Shown in pieces: positions 53,863 to 61,947 of a DNA stretch of 64,000 bases (positions within the stretch are counted from its first letter, which is position 1; each line of letters starts with the position of its first letter). The notes beneath the pieces were generated by a model that saw only the letters and a program-made list of their open reading frames with translations, was not told where the DNA came from and searched no databases. The translations under genes and the position numbers were made by a program. The stretch is from Anthropogastromicrobium sp052273485 (GTDB taxonomy: Bacteria; Bacillota; Clostridia; Lachnospirales; Lachnospiraceae), in assembly GCA_052273485.1 (NCBI GenBank), contig DAVZID010000011.1, positions 4,179 to 68,178 on the forward strand, in the 5' to 3' direction.

Positions 53863-55195
53863 CGATATCACAATCCGCCGTCTCTCCTTCTGGAGATAGA
53901 TTGGAATGAATATAGCAAGCGCCCATACCGAGTGCTTTAGCGGTACGAATATCATCGTGCTCACTGTTTCCAATCATCATCGTCTTCGATGGTTCTAGTC
54001 CCTCTGATTCAAGCAAATTTTTGAAATAGGCTTGATCTGGCTTTTTACAATGATAATCGGAAGACAAGCATACCTTATCGAAATATTCATAAATACCAAG
54101 GTAACGCAGCTCGCTTTCCGTAAAGACCTGCTGTGCATTGCTGAGTACATAGAGCTTTTTGCCCTTTTTCTTTAGGTGGGCAAGAAGCTCTTTTGCCCCA
54201 TAGTACAGGCGAACATATCGCAGGGAAAAGCTACGAAATACCTGAGCGGCATCGACAGCCTCCTGTATCGAAACACGTACTCCTTTTTCCTCATACAACC
54301 GCATAAATACACGCTCGATTTGTGGCTCTGGAAGCCGATCCGGATACTCAATAAGCAACTGTTCTTCCTCTTCATGAACCAGTGCCTCATAACGCCAACG
54401 AAGCTCCCAAGAGCCGTATCTTGCACCCTTATACGCATAATATTTCGCCATAAATTCCCACAGCTTATCATCCCCCTCATCGGTATGAATGTCAATCAGG
54501 GTACCATACAAATCAAAGAAATAGTTTTCATAATCTGGCAAACTCGGTGATACAATCGGCGTGTAGCATTCATTTTTTATGTAGCGTCCCTTCTTTCCTG
54601 CATGCGCAATGCAAATGCCCTCACCGTCGTTAATTGTACAGATACTTCGCCCAGTCTCCTCTTCATAGCTTGTTAAAATCTCATTTGTCTGCTCATACAC
54701 CGTCAAATACGCAAGATAATGTGGCATAATGTTTAACGGCACAATCCCAAATCCACTGCAATCGACATTTTCTCCAGCTTCTGCAATGCTTTCTGGTTCA
54801 ATTGGGCATGCAAACTCCATCGTATCACCAAGCACCATACTGCCAGCACTGATGCCAACAAGCACATGACGATTGGCAAGCTCTGTTAAAATTTCCAGGC
54901 TATTCTTCCATTTTTTCAAATGCTTACGCAAATAGTACGGATTTCCCCCCATCAAAATGACAACATCATATGCTAGCAGAAAGGTCGCATCCTGAAATTC
55001 CACATCCACACACTCCGGCTCCAATCCAAATTTTCGCATCAGAGCACTTAAAACAGGCACGTTGTCATCCTTTTCTTTGTACCGGCACGAGGCGGTTGTC
55101 ACAAGCGCCGCTCTTTTTGAGATCGGCACCAGTACCTTTCTGATTTCTTCCTCCAACTGTGGGGAGGTTATGCCGTCTGATGTCAGTAATATCAT
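53798..55195 (-). CDS. Peptidase S51 (PepE-like)-HAD phosphatase fusion
   Basis: A fused protein of about 465 residues. Residues about 1-215 are a class I amidotransferase-like peptidase S51 domain: LMGGNPYYL (about 90), the nucleophile Ser in VGISAGSMVLGD (about 112-123) and MPHYLAYL with a His. Residues about 225-460 are a HAD hydrolase: motif I FFDLYGTLID, motif II VLSNAQQ, motif III Lys in CKKPDQAYF and motif IV GNSEHDDIRTAKALG, all intact. The ATG at 55195 follows TGAGGAAAAA. The two domains are normally separate proteins. The 3' end overlaps the AraC gene. Confidence 0.88.
   Translation of the reverse strand: MILLTSDGITSPQLEEEIRKVLVPISKRAALVTTASCRYKEKDDNVPVLSALMRKFGLEPECVDVEFQDATFLLAYDVVILMGGNPYYLRKHLKKWKNSLEILTELANRHVLVGISAGSMVLGDTMEFACPIEPESIAEAGENVDCSGFGIVPLNIMPHYLAYLTVYEQTNEILTSYEEETGRSICTINDGEGICIAHAGKKGRYIKNECYTPIVSPSLPDYENYFFDLYGTLIDIHTDEGDDKLWEFMAKYYAYKGARYGSWELRWRYEALVHEEEEQLLIEYPDRLPEPQIERVFMRLYEEKGVRVSIQEAVDAAQVFRSFSLRYVRLYYGAKELLAHLKKKGKKLYVLSNAQQVFTESELRYLGIYEYFDKVCLSSDYHCKKPDQAYFKNLLESEGLEPSKTMMIGNSEHDDIRTAKALGMGACYIHSNLSPEGETADCDIVMRAMDLPSLEKILCREAHLA
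53830..53896. terminator. Inverted repeat in the overlap of convergent genes
   Basis: TCTCCAGAGACGGC (53830-53843) pairs with 53877-53896 over 14 bp, with a six-base bulge. It straddles the AraC stop codon inside the S51-HAD coding region. No T run follows; it may slow transcription from both sides. Confidence 0.35.
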
Positions 55196-55210
55196 TTTTT
55201 CCTCATTTCC

Positions 55211-55224
55211 GCACAAAATTGTGC
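55211..55224. promoter_or_regulatory. 14-bp palindrome, possible operator
   Basis: GCACAAAATTGTGC is a perfect palindrome at about +10 to +23 of the S51-HAD transcript, between its promoter and start codon. Confidence 0.45.
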
Positions 55225-55239
55225 TAATTTTCTAGACTA

Positions 55240-55268
55240 AGTATACCCTTTTCCACTTCAATTTGCAA
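55240..55268 (-). promoter_or_regulatory. Promoter of the S51-HAD gene
   Basis: Minus strand: -35 TTGCAA (55268-55263), 17-bp spacer, -10 TATACT (55245-55240). Confidence 0.75.
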
Positions 55269-55343
55269 GTGAAAACCAGTCACCTCAAGGCTTTGACATA
55301 AACAATCGTCGAAGCGCGCTTCCTGACCTTCCGGGTTGCATAT

Positions 55344-55378
55344 CCAAAAAGGCGCGCACCCTTCGGTACACGCCTTTT
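55344..55378 (-). terminator. Terminator of the alcohol dehydrogenase gene
   Basis: A 14-bp uninterrupted minus-strand stem (two G-U pairs) with loop GAAG at 55347-55378, followed by TTTTTGG. Confidence 0.93.
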
Positions 55379-55413
55379 AAAATACTATGTAAATAAACAC
55401 CTACCAAAACGAT

Positions 55414-56604
55414 TTAGAAGTCAACTTCCTCATCATAGTAGCAGCACTTTAACAGCTTTGCCATCTGCTCTGGGTTGATGCTTCTTGGATTGGAACCGGT
55501 ACAAGCATCGCCTACAGCAAGCTCAGCAACCTTCGGCAGCTTCTCCATGAATTCCTTCTCATCAATGATTCCGCCCTCATAGTCCTTGATACAGGTCGGG
55601 ATATTTAACTGTGCATTCATACCCTTGATATGAGCGATCAGTGCATCAACAAGCTCAGCATCGGTGCTTCCCTCCAGATGAAGGAATCTTGCGATGTTTG
55701 CATATCTCTTCTGTGCTTCCGGCTCAACTGCATTGAAACGGATAACCTTTGGCAGGTACATTGCGTTTGCACATCCGTGAACAATATGTCCGCCACTGTA
55801 TGCAGCACCAGTCTTATGTGCCATGGAGTGAACGATTCCTAGAAGTGCATTGGAGAATGCCATACCTGCTAAGCACTGAGCATCATGCATCTTTGCACGA
55901 GCTTCCATGTCGCCATTGTAAGATGGGATCAGATATTGGCTGATCAGCTCGATTGCGTGAAGTGCTAACGGATCGGTGTACTCGCAGTGCAGAGTAGAAA
56001 CGTATGCCTCGATTGCGTGAGTCATTGCATCCATACCGGTGTGAGCAGTCAGCTTCTTTGGCATGGTCTCTGCTAACTCAGGATCTACGATTGCAACATC
56101 TGGTGTGATGTTAAAGTCTGCTAACGGGTACTTGATACCCTTCTTGTAATCGGTAATAACGGAGAATGCGGTTACCTCGGTAGCAGTACCGGATGTAGAC
56201 GGAATCGCACAGAACTTAGCCTTTGTACGAAGTGTCGGGAAGTTAAACGGAATGCACAGATCCTCAAATGTAACATCCGGATACTCGTAGAATGTCCACA
56301 TAGCCTTTGCTGCATCAATCGGGGAACCTCCGCCGATCGATACAATCCAGTCTGGTCCAAACTCGGTCATTGCTGCTGCACCCTTCATGACAGTATCCAC
56401 TGATGGATCCGGCTCTACGCCTTCAAACAGCTTAACCTCCATACCTGCTTCCTGTAAATAGGAAACAACCTTATCCAGAAAACCGAAACGCTTCATAGAA
56501 CCACCGCCGACAACGACGAACGCCTTCTTTCCTTTCAGCGTCTTTAATGCTTCAAGTGCTCCCTTGCCATGATACAGATCTCTTGGTAATGTAAATCTTG
56601 CCAT
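55414..56604 (-). CDS. Iron-containing alcohol dehydrogenase
   Basis: An NAD(P)-dependent dehydrogenase of about 396 residues, group III iron type. From MARFTLPRDLYHGKGALEAL it has the dinucleotide motif FVVVGGGSMKRFGFLDKV, GSPIDAAKAMW (about 99-109), the PSTSGTATEVTAFSVI stretch (about 139-154), and the metal-binding GMDAMTHAIEAYVS ... HSMAHKTGAAYSGGHIVHG with the Asp/His ligands. Likely reduces aldehydes to alcohols in fermentation (butanol or ethanol dehydrogenase-like). ATG at 56604 has AGGAAGAG upstream. The promoter carries a Rex-like operator, so it should respond to the NADH/NAD balance. Confidence 0.93.
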   Translation of the reverse strand: MARFTLPRDLYHGKGALEALKTLKGKKAFVVVGGGSMKRFGFLDKVVSYLQEAGMEVKLFEGVEPDPSVDTVMKGAAAMTEFGPDWIVSIGGGSPIDAAKAMWTFYEYPDVTFEDLCIPFNFPTLRTKAKFCAIPSTSGTATEVTAFSVITDYKKGIKYPLADFNITPDVAIVDPELAETMPKKLTAHTGMDAMTHAIEAYVSTLHCEYTDPLALHAIELISQYLIPSYNGDMEARAKMHDAQCLAGMAFSNALLGIVHSMAHKTGAAYSGGHIVHGCANAMYLPKVIRFNAVEPEAQKRYANIARFLHLEGSTDAELVDALIAHIKGMNAQLNIPTCIKDYEGGIIDEKEFMEKLPKVAELAVGDACTGSNPRSINPEQMAKLLKCCYYDEEVDF

Positions 56605-56719
56605 GATAACTCTTCCTTTCCATTCTGGTTCTGTATGATTCTGACCAGTTTTTAAATTATTTTTCCTGCCTATGTAGAATGCATTTTCAAAAGCTGCATT
56701 CAAAATTCATAGTTGCAAT

Positions 56720-56747
56720 ACTTTGTTTGTTAATTATCAAACAAAGT
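56720..56747. promoter_or_regulatory. Rex-like operator at the alcohol dehydrogenase promoter
   Basis: Perfect 10-bp inverted arms ACTTTGTTTG/CAAACAAAGT around TTAATTAT; the inner TTGTTAATTATCAAACAA resembles Rex sites (TTGTTAAnnnnTTAACAA, five bases of difference or fewer). It covers the transcription start, the place for a repressor. Confidence 0.65.
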
Positions 56748-56748
56748 T

Positions 56749-56777
56749 ACTTTATCACAGTTATTCAAAATAATCAA
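56749..56777 (-). promoter_or_regulatory. Promoter of the alcohol dehydrogenase gene
   Basis: Minus strand: -35 TTGATT (56777-56772), 17-bp spacer, -10 TAAAGT (56754-56749). A second short palindrome, TTGTAAATTTCACAA, lies upstream at 56786-56800 and may be another Rex half. Confidence 0.65.
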
Positions 56778-56808
56778 GCCTTTTTTTGTAAATTTCACAA
56801 AAAGTTTT

Positions 56809-56853
56809 TTCAAAAAAATTTGCCCTCATCCGTTTTTTTTCACAGATGAGGGC
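56809..56853 (-). terminator. Terminator of the aspS-gatCAB operon
   Basis: GCCCTCATC/GATGAGGGC stem (56822-56830, 56845-56853), followed on the minus strand by AAATTTTTTTG. Confidence 0.88.
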
Positions 56854-56885
56854 AATTTGTCTCAGATTTAATTTTTTTTACGTTT

Positions 56886-58319
56886 TTATTGATTTAACAG
56901 CTTTGCCAAAATTTCATTTACGGCAGCAGGGTTTGCTTTTCCCTTCATGGCCTTCATTGTCTGACCAACTAAGAAGCCAATTGCCTTCTGCTTTCCTGCC
57001 TTGTAATCGGCTACCGACTGCGGATTTGCAGCGATGACTTCCTCTACGGTCTTCTGCAATGCTTCGGTATCGCTAACCATGCCAAGGCCATGCTCTTTTA
57101 CATAGCTTTCCGGCTCGATATCATCCAAGAAAATCTTCTCAAAAACTTCCTTCGCAACAGTCTGGTTGATTGTCTTTTTCTCAACAAGCGCAATTAACGT
57201 TGCCAGATTCTTTGGGGAGAAATCAAGCTCATCCGGCTCCATCGTACGCTCCTTTAACAGACGCATGGTCTCCGTCATCAACCAGTTTGAAACCTTCTTT
57301 GGCGCAGCGCCAAGCGCTACGGTCTGCTCGAAAATATCAGCCATTCGCTTGGAACCGGTGATGATATCGGCATCGTACTCCGGAATCTCATATTCAGTCT
57401 TGTAGCGCGCACGCTTCTCATCGCGAAGCTCTGGCTGTGCTGCCTTTAAACGCGCAATCCACTCGTCTGGAATCTGAAGCGGTGGAAGATCTGGATCTGG
57501 GAAGTAACGATAATCCTGTGCATCCTCCTTGGAACGCATCGGATAAGAATATTCCTTGTTGTCATCCCAACGTCTTGTCTCCTGAATGACCTTCTTGCCC
57601 TCCTCGATCAATTCAATCTGACGTGCACGCTCAGACTCAATCGCACGCGCAATTGCCTTGAAGGAGTTTAAATTTTTCATCTCAGTACGTGTTCCGAAGG
57701 TCTCTGTGCCAACCGGGCGAACCGACAAGTTGACATCGGCACGCATAGAGCCTTCCTGAAGCTTACAGTCGGATGCACCCAGATACTGAATGATCAGACG
57801 AAGCTTTTCAAGGTACGCAATGACCTCATCGGCACTTCTCATATCTGGCTCGGAAACGATCTCGATTAACGGCACGCCAGAACGGTTGTAATCAACTAAG
57901 GAGACATCCTCCCATTCGTCATGGACAAGCTTACCGGCATCCTCCTCCATATGAATCTCGTGGATACGCACAATCTTTTTCTGATCGTTTACGTCGATCT
58001 CCACACCGCCATCATGGCAAATCGGATAATACAGCTGAGAAATCTGATAGTTTTGCGGATTATCCGGGTAGAAATAGTTTTTACGATCAAACTTGCAATA
58101 CTGGTTGATCTGACAATTTGTCGCAAGACCAACTGCCATTGCATACTCAACGACCTGCTTGTTTAATACTGGAAGCGAACCTGGAAGACCGGTGCAGACC
58201 GGACAGGTATGGCTGTTTGGTGCGCCTCCAAATGCGGTGGAGCAGCCGCAGAAGATTTTTGTTTTTGTTGCAAGCTCCACATGAACCTCAAGACCGATCA
58301 CGGTTTCATACTGTGCCAT
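56886..58319 (-). CDS. gatB: Asp/Glu-tRNA amidotransferase subunit B
   Basis: tRNA-binding and kinase subunit of GatCAB, which converts Asp-tRNA(Asn) and Glu-tRNA(Gln) to the amides. The 477-residue protein begins MAQYETVIGLEVHVELATKTKIFCGC and has CPVCTGLPGSLPVLN (about 37-51), DYNRSGVPLIEIVSEPDMRS (about 143-162), YRYFPDPDLPPL, and a C-terminal tRNA-binding YqeY-like tail ending KANPAAVNEILAKLL. Its ATG overlaps the gatA stop (TGATG), with GGAGG upstream. Last gene of the operon. Confidence 0.97.
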   Translation of the reverse strand: MAQYETVIGLEVHVELATKTKIFCGCSTAFGGAPNSHTCPVCTGLPGSLPVLNKQVVEYAMAVGLATNCQINQYCKFDRKNYFYPDNPQNYQISQLYYPICHDGGVEIDVNDQKKIVRIHEIHMEEDAGKLVHDEWEDVSLVDYNRSGVPLIEIVSEPDMRSADEVIAYLEKLRLIIQYLGASDCKLQEGSMRADVNLSVRPVGTETFGTRTEMKNLNSFKAIARAIESERARQIELIEEGKKVIQETRRWDDNKEYSYPMRSKEDAQDYRYFPDPDLPPLQIPDEWIARLKAAQPELRDEKRARYKTEYEIPEYDADIITGSKRMADIFEQTVALGAAPKKVSNWLMTETMRLLKERTMEPDELDFSPKNLATLIALVEKKTINQTVAKEVFEKIFLDDIEPESYVKEHGLGMVSDTEALQKTVEEVIAANPQSVADYKAGKQKAIGFLVGQTMKAMKGKANPAAVNEILAKLLNQ

Positions 58320-59764
58320 CACGCTTCCTCCTCTCTCGCCTGCTCATACGCAAAGCCTGCGCGAAGCAGTGTCTTTTCTTTGAAACAGCCGCCAAGAAGC
58401 TGCATTCCGATCGGAAGACCTGTTTTGTCTTTTCCACATGGAAGAGACAGTCCCGGGATTCCGGCAAGGTTTGCGGATATCGTGTAAATATCACTCAAAT
58501 ACATCTTCATCGGATCGCTTAAGCTGCTTCCAAGAAGCGGTGCGGTCGTCGGAGCCGCCGGAGCAAGGATGATGTCATAGTTTTCAAATGCCCTATCAAA
58601 CTCGTGCTTGATTAATGCCTTTGTCTTTAATGCCTTTAAATAGTAGGCATCGTAGTAACCAGAACTAAGAACGAAAGAACCAAGCATGATACGGCGCTTT
58701 ACCTCTGGACCAAAGCCCTCGGAACGTGTCTTTTTGTACATATTGTGTAAGCCATCGTACTCTTTTGTGCGGTAACCGTACTTGACACCATCAAAACGCT
58801 CTAAGTTTGAGCTGGCCTCTGCCGAGGCAATCACGTAATACGCTGGAATCGCATATTTTACCAAACCTAAATCAAACTCCTCGACAATGGCGCCCATGCG
58901 CTTAAAGGTTTCTGCCGCCTTAAAAATAGCTGCCTTTACCTCGCCGTCAAGACCCTCGCCAAAGTAATCCTTTGGAAGACCAATGCGAAGACCTTTCACG
59001 TCCGGTACCAGTGCAGATGAAAAATCATAGTCATCACGTTTGATCGAAGTGCTGTCCTTCTTATCATAGGAAGCGATTGTCTCCAAAACAGCTGCGCAGT
59101 CGGTGACATTCTTTGTCATTGGACCGATCTGATCCAAAGAAGAACCATAGGCAATCAGGCCGTAACGGGAAACCGTGCCGTAGGTTGGCTTCATTCCGGT
59201 GATGCCGCAGAATGCAGATGGCTGACGGATGGAACCACCGGTATCGGAGCCGAGTGCAAAATAGCTTTCGTTTGATGCGACAGCCGCGGCACTTCCGCCG
59301 GAGGAACCGCCTGGAACATGCTCTGGATTATGTGGGTTTCTTGTCACGCCGTAGTGTGAGGTCTCGGTCGTGCTTCCCATCGCAAACTCATCCATGTTTG
59401 TCTTTCCGATGATGACACAGCCTGCATCGGTCAGATTGGTAACTGCCTGTGCCGTGTAGGTTGGAATATAGTTTTCCAAAATCTTGGAGCTGCAGGTGGT
59501 CAACAGCCCCTTTGTACACATGTTATCCTTGATGGCTGCCGGAACACCTACAAGCGGTCCAGTCAGCTCACCCTTGTCAATTTTTTCCTGAACAGCGTCT
59601 GCCTGCTTGTATGCACCCTCACGGTCAAGTGTCACATACGCATGATACCTGCCTTCTGTCTGATCAATCTGTGCGAACGCGGCATCAAGTGCCTCTCGCA
59701 CGGAGATCTCTTTTTCTTTTATCTTTTTTCCCAGCGAAACCGCTGTCAATTTTTGAATCTCCAT
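58319..59764 (-). CDS. gatA: Asp/Glu-tRNA amidotransferase subunit A
   Basis: Glutaminase subunit of GatCAB, an amidase-family enzyme of 481 residues. The amidase signature GGSSGGSAAAVASNESYFALGSDTGGSIRQPSAFCG (about 151-186) contains the catalytic serines, and the Lys lies in GVPAAIKDNMCTKG (about 72-85). ADVQE-type linker and the C-terminal part LSLPCGKDKTGLPIGMQLLG are normal. It follows gatC by about 44 bp and overlaps gatB by one base. Confidence 0.97.
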   Translation of the reverse strand: MEIQKLTAVSLGKKIKEKEISVREALDAAFAQIDQTEGRYHAYVTLDREGAYKQADAVQEKIDKGELTGPLVGVPAAIKDNMCTKGLLTTCSSKILENYIPTYTAQAVTNLTDAGCVIIGKTNMDEFAMGSTTETSHYGVTRNPHNPEHVPGGSSGGSAAAVASNESYFALGSDTGGSIRQPSAFCGITGMKPTYGTVSRYGLIAYGSSLDQIGPMTKNVTDCAAVLETIASYDKKDSTSIKRDDYDFSSALVPDVKGLRIGLPKDYFGEGLDGEVKAAIFKAAETFKRMGAIVEEFDLGLVKYAIPAYYVIASAEASSNLERFDGVKYGYRTKEYDGLHNMYKKTRSEGFGPEVKRRIMLGSFVLSSGYYDAYYLKALKTKALIKHEFDRAFENYDIILAPAAPTTAPLLGSSLSDPMKMYLSDIYTISANLAGIPGLSLPCGKDKTGLPIGMQLLGGCFKEKTLLRAGFAYEQAREEEA

Positions 59765-59808
59765 TGAACTGTCTCCTGTCTTTCTTTTTACCTGTTTTGG
59801 AACATGCC

Positions 59809-60099
59809 TTATACAGTCTTTGGAACCTTAAATGCACTGTTTTTCTGCTCTGGTGCATTGGCCAGCGTATTCTTACTTCCGTCTTTGTTTGTCACGACGT
59901 CCTCACGGAATACGTTGAAAACAGGAAATGCATGGCTCATCGGCTCTACATTGGATGTGTCCAGTTCACCGAGCATATCTATATAATCAAGCATATCGGC
60001 CATATCTTTTTTTGCCTGCTCCTTTTCCTCTGGGGAAAGCTCGAGCTTTGCTAAGATGCCGACGTACTCTATTGTTTCGTCATCAATTTTGTTTGCCAT
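59809..60099 (-). CDS. gatC: Asp/Glu-tRNA amidotransferase subunit C
   Basis: Small assembly subunit of GatCAB, about 96 residues: KIDDETIEYVGILAKLELSPEEKEQAKKDMADMLDYIDMLGELDTSNVEPMSHA is the family pattern, with the typical Pro-Asn/Ser segment that wraps GatA. The ATG at 60099 has GGAAGGAAACC upstream; the eight earlier in-frame residues lack a site. It follows aspS by about 57 bp. Confidence 0.94.
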   Translation of the reverse strand: MANKIDDETIEYVGILAKLELSPEEKEQAKKDMADMLDYIDMLGELDTSNVEPMSHAFPVFNVFREDVVTNKDGSKNTLANAPEQKNSAFKVPKTV

Positions 60100-60156
60100 C
60101 GTGGTTTCCTTCCTAATACACATACTTATAATCTATTTATTGGGACTTATTATACG

Positions 60157-61488
60157 TTACGGCTCTAACCTAGAAAGATCTCTCGGGAAGAGACAAGTCT
60201 CACGCACGTTGTCCTCACCAATTAACTTCATCGTCAAACGCTCTAAGCCAATTCCGAGTCCTCCATGCGGCGGCATTCCGTGCTTGAAAATGTCAAGATA
60301 CTGCTCCATACCCTCGGTTGTCATTCCCTTTGCCTCGATCTTATCAAGAAGCATCTGATATTCGTGAATACGCTGTCCGCCTGTTGTGACCTCAAGTCCC
60401 TTAAACAGCAGATCAAAGCTCTGAGTAAATGTCTTGTCATCCGGATCGTCCATCGCATAGAACGGACGCTTCTTGCTTGGATAGTGGGTAACAAATACGA
60501 AATCTGCACCATATTCTTCCTCGAAGTAACGGCCAATCAAAGCTTCCTCCTCTGGTTCAAGATCGTATGGGTTACGAATCTGTCTGTGATATTTTTCCGA
60601 TACCAGGCGCTTTGCCTCATCGAAACGTACCTGCAAAATCTCATCGACCTTTGGAAGTGTGATGCCAAGCATATCAAGCTCTCTTGCGTAATCTTTCTTT
60701 AACAGCTCCATCGTGTACTGTAAAAATCCGGTTTCCATTGCCATGATGTCCTCGAAGCTGTCGATAAAGCCCATCTCAAAGTCAAGACTCGTATATTCGT
60801 TTAAATGGCGCTTTGTATTGTGCTTTTCTGCACGAAATACCGGTCCGGTCTCAAACACGCGGTCGAATACGCCGACCATCATCTGCTTGTAGAACTGTGG
60901 GCTCTGTGCGAGTACCGCCGGACGGTGGAAATAATCAAGCTTAAATACATTTGAACCGCCCTCTGCTCCCTTGGCTCCGATCTTTGGGGTACGGATTTCC
61001 GTAAAGCCCTGAGTGGTTAAAAATTCGCGGAACCCTCTCGCGATTCCCTCCTGAATGCGAAACTTTGCGCGCTCCTGAAGGTTGCGAAGGGATAGTGGAC
61101 GGTAGTTTAATTTTGCTTCCAGTGAAGTATTCAGTTTCCATTTGCTGACAGGCAGCGGCATTGCAGCGGAAGGCTCCGATAAAACGGTCACTGCAGTCAG
61201 ACGCAGCTCCCTTCCAAAAGGCGCTCTTGCCTCCTCATAAACAACACCCTCTACGCGAATGGCGCTCTCATCCTTAAGCTCACCAAGCGCAAAGCCTGCT
61301 GTTTTTTCTTCGTAGACACACTGAACGAGACCCTCTGCCTTTCGTAAAATGACAAAGCGTACATCGCCCATATCGCGGATGGCATGAACCATACCCTCCA
61401 TGCGGACGGTCTTTCCATCACAATCTCCCTGTGCCAGTTCTTTGATGCTTACATACTCTTTTTTGCTGATTCCACTGATGAATTCCAT
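60157..61488 (-). CDS. aspS: Archaeal-type (non-discriminating) aspartyl-tRNA synthetase
   Basis: Class II synthetase of 443 residues. An N-terminal OB-fold anticodon domain (about 20-120) is followed by the catalytic core with motif 1 FREFLTTQGFTEIRTPKI (about 155-172), motif 2 FRAEKHNTKRHLNEYTSLDFEM (about 219-240) and motif 3 GLGIGLERLTMKLIG (about 415-429). It lacks the inserted domain of the 590-residue bacterial AspRS and resembles the archaeal, often non-discriminating form that also charges tRNA-Asn. With gatCAB directly downstream it would supply Asn-tRNA(Asn) by transamidation. It is controlled by a T-box leader. Confidence 0.93.
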   Translation of the reverse strand: MEFISGISKKEYVSIKELAQGDCDGKTVRMEGMVHAIRDMGDVRFVILRKAEGLVQCVYEEKTAGFALGELKDESAIRVEGVVYEEARAPFGRELRLTAVTVLSEPSAAMPLPVSKWKLNTSLEAKLNYRPLSLRNLQERAKFRIQEGIARGFREFLTTQGFTEIRTPKIGAKGAEGGSNVFKLDYFHRPAVLAQSPQFYKQMMVGVFDRVFETGPVFRAEKHNTKRHLNEYTSLDFEMGFIDSFEDIMAMETGFLQYTMELLKKDYARELDMLGITLPKVDEILQVRFDEAKRLVSEKYHRQIRNPYDLEPEEEALIGRYFEEEYGADFVFVTHYPSKKRPFYAMDDPDDKTFTQSFDLLFKGLEVTTGGQRIHEYQMLLDKIEAKGMTTEGMEQYLDIFKHGMPPHGGLGIGLERLTMKLIGEDNVRETCLFPRDLSRLEP

Positions 61489-61542
61489 GTTGCCCTTTCT
61501 TTGCAGCCAAAATACGAGTCTCCAATGAGGAATGTGGGATAG

Positions 61543-61812
61543 AAAAAGCCCCGGAGACCATTCAACACAGTCTCCGGGGCGAAACGTCTTTGTTCCGCGG
61601 TACCACCCGCATTCAATCCAATTGGATCACTCTATGGTTATAACGTAAACCAACGTGCAAACCTACCCTCCTACTCAAGGTAAAAGCTCAGCATGCCTGC
61701 TCCAGAGTGTTCCCACACCCAGTCCCTCATGACGGCGCTCTCAGTCGGTGACGCCCTCTTCCTGTCGAGATCGTTGGGATAGAGTCTCTTTCAATGCATT
61801 TCTTATGGTTCA
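61543..61812 (-). promoter_or_regulatory. T-box riboswitch of the aspS-gatCAB operon
   Basis: The minus strand contains the T-box core TGGTACCGCG (rc at 61595-61607 region, ACCACCCGC side) preceded by a long Stem I region, and a strong terminator 61548-61580 (11-bp stem GCCCCGGAGAC, then TTTTT). In the Stem I 3' side the specifier position reads GGGAACACTC; AAC is an Asn codon and the overlapping GAA is a Glu codon (GAAC at 61712-61709). Uncharged tRNA binding would favour the antiterminator and raise expression of aspS-gatCAB. The remaining part, 61844-61947, contains no gene. Confidence 0.93.
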
Positions 61813-61814
61813 TT

Positions 61815-61843
61815 ACTATAGCACACGAAAGTGAAAATTGCAA
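61815..61843 (-). promoter_or_regulatory. Promoter of the T-box operon
   Basis: Minus strand: -35 TTGCAA (61843-61838), 17-bp spacer, -10 TATAGT (61820-61815). Confidence 0.8.
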
Positions 61844-61947
61844 GCAGAAATTTCTGGAAGTTATTTTCTAAATTTTTGTATAATTTTAACGAAATATCTG
61901 GATATCTGTTTGAAATCTGTCCCCATTGCAGACGTTTCAACGCATGA

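Noticed and set aside
55311..55322. Palindrome GAAGCGCGCTTC
   Set aside because: Short, not placed at a promoter and without partner sites; may be chance.
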